Below are positions 60,067 to 64,000 of a DNA stretch of 64,000 bases, in pieces. This stretch comes from Helianthus annuus (Eukaryota > Streptophyta > Magnoliopsida > Asterales > Asteraceae). Made by a program: the position numbers and the translations under genes. The stretch covers positions 30,997,249 to 31,061,248 of the forward strand of contig NC_035447.2 in assembly GCF_002127325.2 (NCBI RefSeq). Direction: 5' to 3'. Positions within the stretch are counted from its first letter, which is position 1. Every line of letters begins with the position of its first letter. Below the pieces are notes generated by a model. The model did no database searches. It had not been told where the DNA came from and saw nothing but the letters and a program-made list of their open reading frames with translations.

Positions 60067-60565
60067 ATATGTTGATAAATCAGTTCTGTTTTCGTATCCA
60101 TTATTATGGGATCAAAAATCTGGAAAACGGAATTTTTAAAGCCTTTTCAATGTCTCAGCTGATTTCGAGTACCATGTGCCGAAGTCACTGTTTTTCGGAA
60201 GAATGTTTAAATATTTGACTCGAAATCATAAAGGGTTAAACTTGTTGTTACGAAATCCATTACAAAACCATTAAAATTCAGGTTTCGGATTTCCAGAATT
60301 ATGTTTATATTTTTAGGGTTCATCATATTGTTCTAAGAAAACTCGAAAATTCATTAAGTTTTGGAATATAATCCAAATTAGTGGGTGTTTTTACTGATTT
60401 TGATCTGAATTTTATCTATTAAAATTTTTGAAAACTATTAATAGATTTTCAGTTATTATTTTCGAAATCTTTTGATAATTTAGATCAACAATAAAACAGG
60501 AAACACTATCTCACAATCCCTAAAAGTTCGAGTTTTCAGTTATCATCACAAAACAGCTGTTAACA

Positions 60566-60925
60566 GGGATTCGAGACCATCAGACTGCGACTCGAGACCA
60601 AAAGGTCTCAACTCGAAATCATCAGGTTCTCAAAACTTTATAACTCGAGACAACAGTCTCGACTCGAGACCACTGAGATCTCGACAAAGGGCCTAAAATC
60701 TTTACAACTCGAGACCATCAGCTCTCGACTCGAGACAAAGGTCTCGACTCTAGACCATAAGGTCACAACTCGAGACCACAAGGTTGCGTCTCGAGACCAT
60801 AAGGTTGCGACTCGAGACCATAAGGTTACAACTAGAGACTAAGGTTACGACTCGAGACCTCATAATTGACTCGAGATCTCATAACGCAGTCGAGACCTAA
60901 CTCGAGACCTCACTCGAGACCCCAT
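60566..60925 (+). repeat. Degenerate CTCGAGACC array
   Basis: Around fifteen copies of ACTCGAGACC at uneven 15-40 base spacing, often followed by ATAAGGTTGCG or ATCAG. No coding potential. Confidence 0.85.
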
Positions 60926-61059
60926 TACCTTAGGCTGTTTCGTGTGAACTAAATTTCAGCTCGGGGCTCCGCCCCGAACCCCGCGCTAACAGGTGGTTTG
61001 CTATTAAATACTTGGTTTTGTTAAACATTTAATTAACTAATCAGAATCAGATAATTTTT

Positions 61060-61370
61060 ACAAAACCAAAATAGCTTAACTTGAATGAGCTTCTGATGTA
61101 TTAATTCTGGCCAAAGCTGATTTAATACATCTATTTATTGTTCAAGTATTATAAAAGCTATGTTGAGTATGCATTACAAACGTGAAATGTCTTAATTCTG
61201 GCCAAAGCTGATTTAATTTATTTATGTTTAGCATGCTTGACAAGTGCATATCTAAAGTGATTGTCTCATTTCTGGCCAAAGCTGATTTCTCACGATTACT
61301 TTGCACACATACTTAAATGATTACACTTCTGGCCAAAGCTGATTTGTCTTCGTTTAGGTAGAATTTTTAA
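61060..61370 (+). ncRNA. Four hairpins sharing a TTCTGGCCAAAGCTGATT loop
   Basis: The loop sequence occurs at 61105, 61196, 61270 and 61327. Each is bounded by inverted repeats that differ between copies: GATGTATTAA/TTAATACATC in copy 1, TGTTGAGTATGC/GCATGCTTGACA in copy 2 (three G-U pairs), GTGCA..AAAGTGATTGT/ACGATTACTTTGCAC in copy 3. Copy 4 pairs weakly. Conserved loops with changing stems suggest structured RNA in the element's leader; any function is inference. Confidence 0.55.
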
Positions 61371-62528
61371 CTAAGTCTATTATTTTGATGTTAGTAATAG
61401 ACAATATTGCAGCTTCATAATTAAAATGGTCATTATTTATGCATGCCTTAGTATATCATGCCCTTTAGATCACATTAGGACTTCTTTCTTAGTATCATAA
61501 CTTGCTCATCTTATTTCCACTATCAGCACCCAATTGCGGGATTCCACCTTTGACTGGTGATAACTTTGCTGAATGGAAGGATGCCCTCATGCTTACACTA
61601 GGATTGCTAGACTTTGATTATGCTCTTAGAGAGAATAAGCCAGCAGATCTTACTACTCAAAGTACTGCTGCTGATCAGATAGTTCATGAAAAATGGACTA
61701 GATGTAACTGCATGTCTCTCATGTTCATGAAGCAATCCATTCACAATGCTATCAGAGGCGCTATTCCTGATTCTGAAGATGCTAAAACCTATCTGGCTTC
61801 TGTGGAGGCTCAATTCAAAGGAACATCAAAAGCACACGCTAGCACTCTTATCCTCAAGCTGGTGACAACTAAGTATGATGGGACGAGCGGCATTCGCGAA
61901 CACATCATGATGATGCATGACATGGCCAATAAGCTGAAAGGGCTAGAGATGGAAATCAGTGATGGTTTTCTTGTTCACTTCATCATCACTTCGCTTCCTT
62001 CGTCCTATGAAGCATTCAAGATCAATTACAACACTCAGAAGGACAAATGGACGATGAGTGAGCTGGTCGCTATGTGCGTACAAGAGGAAGAGCGTATGAA
62101 GATGGATCGCACTACTGATGTTGCTAACTTCACCACCTCCAACTCTAAAAAGAGGAAGCACAATCATCAAAGGAAGGATGCTTCTAAAGTTCAAAAACCA
62201 AATCCTAATACAAGTGCACCTTCCAGCTCTAAGATCTCCTTAGGCAAACCCTATTGCAAGTTCTGTAAGAAAACATGACATAAGCAAAAGGAATGCCCTG
62301 ACTTCAAGGAGTGGATGGCTAAGAAAGGTAACAATTTTTTCATGATACTTGAGTCCTTTAATTTAAATGTTCCTGCTAATTCTTGGTGGTTTGATTCTGG
62401 TTCTATGGTTCATGTGACTAACTCTACTCAGGGAATCCTTTCAATCCGGAAGCTGGGAAGAAACCAAAGAACACTTAAAGTTGGGGATGATCGGGAATTA
62501 GAAGTGAAGGCCATAGGAACATTAGTTT

Positions 62529-64000
62529 TTGAAAACTGGTTTATGTATTAAACTTTATGATACCTTATATGTTCCTGAGGTAACTCGGAACCTTGTATCA
62601 GGACCAAAGTTAGACATGGATGGTTTTGTCGTTTCTCATGGTCATCGCAAACTCTCTATTCTCTATGATTCTGTTGTTTATGGTACTGGCATTCTGGATG
62701 GTGGTCTATATAGATTAGAACTAGATGATAATTTTTCCAAATCCTTGTTGTCATATAATATTAATGAATCACTCACAAAGATGGAAAAGAAACAAGACTT
62801 AGAGACTTCATCTATGTTATGGCATCAACATTTAGGCCACATTTCAAGAGAACGATTAAGTCGTCTCGTAAAGGATGAAGTCTTACCTCCTCTCGATTTC
62901 ACTGATTTTGGAACATGTGTCAAATGTCTTAAAGGCAAAATGACATCAGCGAATAAGAAAGGTGCCACTAGGAGTTCTAATTTATTAGAACTCATTCACA
63001 CTGACATTAGTGGTCCTTACCAAATCGCTGGCATAACAGGACATATTTCATTTATCACTTTCATTGATGATTATTGTCGTTACATGTACTTGTATCTTAT
63101 TAAGGAAAAGTCTGAATCTCTTACAACTTTTAAAGATTATAAAGCTGAAGTTGAAAAGCAATTAGATCGTCAGATTAAAGTTGTGAGATCAGACAGAGGC
63201 GGTGAATATTATGGAAGACATACTGATGTGGGTCAAGCTCCTGGTCCATTTTATGAGTTTTGTAAGGGCCAGGGGATTGTGAACCAATGCACCATGCCTG
63301 GTACACCTCAGCAGAATGGTGTCGCTGAACGAAGAAATCGTACCCTTATGAACATGGTGTGCAGTATGTTAGCCAACACTAATTTACCATTATTCCTCTG
63401 GACTGAAGCGTTAAAAGCAGCTGTTCATATACTCAATAGAGTTCCTTCTAAGTCTGTCCCTAAAACTCCTTATGAACTTTGGACAGGAAGGAAACCGAGT
63501 CTTAAATATATGAAAGTATGGGGCTGCATTGCTGAAGCAAAACTCTATAATCATTTCCTAAAGAAACTTGACCCTAAAACAGTTACCTGTTTCTTTATCG
63601 GGTATCCTGATCATTCAAAGGGTTATCGTTTCTATTGTCCTTCCTATGTCACCCGTATTGTTGAAACCAAGCGTGCTGTGTTCCTGGAGATTTCAAGGTC
63701 AGTGGGAGCAGTACCAACCCTTACGAAGAATTGCAAGAAGTACAAGACGCGGGGGGGAGAGACTCGTCGCTTACCATTACTCCATTTACTCCTCTTGTAC
63801 CCCATGCAACTGCACCTGAAGTCACTGCACAAATTCCATCTCCACAACCAGAACCCATTATACCTCATAATGAAGGCACATCAAACGCTCAAAACCAAGA
63901 CAATGCTGAACCCGATAATCAACTCAGGAGGTCATCTAGGCAAAGAAGGCCTACTAATTGGGATGATTATGTTACCTACCTGACTGAAATGGATGCTGGA
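62529..64000 (+). pseudogene. copia pre-integrase and integrase region
   Basis: Starts after the frameshift with [23 protein letters not shown]-pre-integrase: [18 protein letters not shown] and [10 protein letters not shown]. Integrase core: [35 protein letters not shown], giving the D-D-E triad. [11 protein letters not shown] and [15 protein letters not shown] follow. A one-base loss near 63690 shifts the frame. The continuation [18 protein letters not shown] to [16 protein letters not shown], the usual linker before RT, is open to the window edge at 64000. Confidence 0.85.

Larger units (their letters stand above)
60005..61526 (+). other. Proposed leader intron with repeats and hairpins
   Basis: GT-AG bounded, pyrimidine-rich before the acceptor, 1,522 nt. 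It contains the primer site, a CTCGAGACC array (60566-60925), a GC hairpin CGGGGCTCCGCCCCG at 60962-60976 and four loop-sharing hairpins (61060-61370). Confidence 0.6.
59944..62560 (+). pseudogene. copia gag and protease, proposed spliced start in LTR
   Basis: Proposed exon 1, 59944-60004, encodes MSNSMAASLTGFSAGLSAVT and ends at a GTATGT donor. Exon 2 starts at 61527 after CCACTATCAG, and the join ACAG/CACCC keeps frame into APNCGIPPLTGDNFAEWKDA, the normal start of this gag type. Gag continues through YLASVEAQFKGTSKA and SLPSSYEAFKINY to the knuckle CKFCKKT*HKQKEC. There a TGA at 62276-62278 stands where Gly is expected. Protease WWFDSGSMVHVTN follows in the same frame, which is lost near 62535 in a T-run. 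Without splicing the gag frame would open at 61502 with no conserved methionine context. Confidence 0.75.
59724..64000 (+). mobile_element. Ty1/copia element, 5' half, cut by the window edge
   Basis: 5' LTR, methionine-tRNA-type primer site, a 1.45 kb leader, gag, protease, integrase. RT, RNase H and the 3' LTR lie beyond 64000. The reading frame is broken three times. Confidence 0.88.

Noticed and set aside
60566..61345. Possible CRISPR-like spaced repeats
   Set aside because: Plant retrotransposon context, irregular spacing, no unique equal-length spacers and no cas genes.

Overview
The window looks like repeat-rich intergenic DNA from a flowering plant, probably an Asteraceae species. The plant call rests on Ty1/copia and Athila-type Ty3/gypsy elements, plant L1-type LINEs with a zinc-binding C-terminus, plant Helitrons, Stowaway/Tourist MITEs, tRNA-derived SINEs and a PIF/Harbinger transposase. 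The family-level call is inference from the style of these repeats. There are no bacterial operons, rRNA genes or CRISPR arrays.

Only one host gene is well supported: a four-exon, 171-codon CCCH zinc-finger gene on the minus strand (10880 down to 4856). It has three fingers, and the second is split by a 4.6 kb intron packed with transposons. Decayed duplicates of its last exons lie at 3176-4360. A second, dead copy of the gene is spread over about 21760-50640. The two copies can be aligned through intron 2, exons 1-2 and the promoter, so most insertions in the dead copy can be checked against an empty site in the intact one.

Layout. 0.7-2.3 kb: MITE remnant and an internally deleted copia element. 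2.6-11 kb: CCCH array and gene, with a nested MULE pair, a Tourist MITE and a SINE in intron 2. 11.2-17.1 kb: degenerate Athila element on the minus strand with one LTR. 17.3-21.7 kb: retroposon, a Helitron-like 5' end, and an unusual reverse-transcriptase pseudogene. 21.8-50.6 kb: the exploded CCCH copy. It holds a Stowaway MITE, a tiny LINE insertion, a Helitron containing a very young copia element with identical 129 bp LTRs, a truncated LINE, a roughly 6.2 kb LINE with a 2.4 kb solo LTR inside it, Harbinger and hAT MITEs, and a Harbinger MITE whose TA/CATATA microsatellite has taken five TIR elements one after another. 50.6-58 kb: hAT MITE, SINE, Helitron end, and a coding-free Athila derivative with two LTRs. 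58.0-59.7 kb: a minus-strand Helitron carrying a LINE fragment. 59.7-64 kb: a plus-strand copia element running off the window.

The most interesting element is the last one. Its gag reading frame appears to start inside the 5' LTR and to be spliced over a 1.5 kb intron that contains the primer-binding site, a CTCGAGACC repeat array and four hairpins sharing one loop sequence. If real, splicing would separate the translated RNA from the RNA that can be reverse-transcribed. Nearly all transposon reading frames carry stops or frameshifts; nothing here looks like an intact autonomous element, though the 22.8-27.6 kb copia is only one nonsense codon away by eye.
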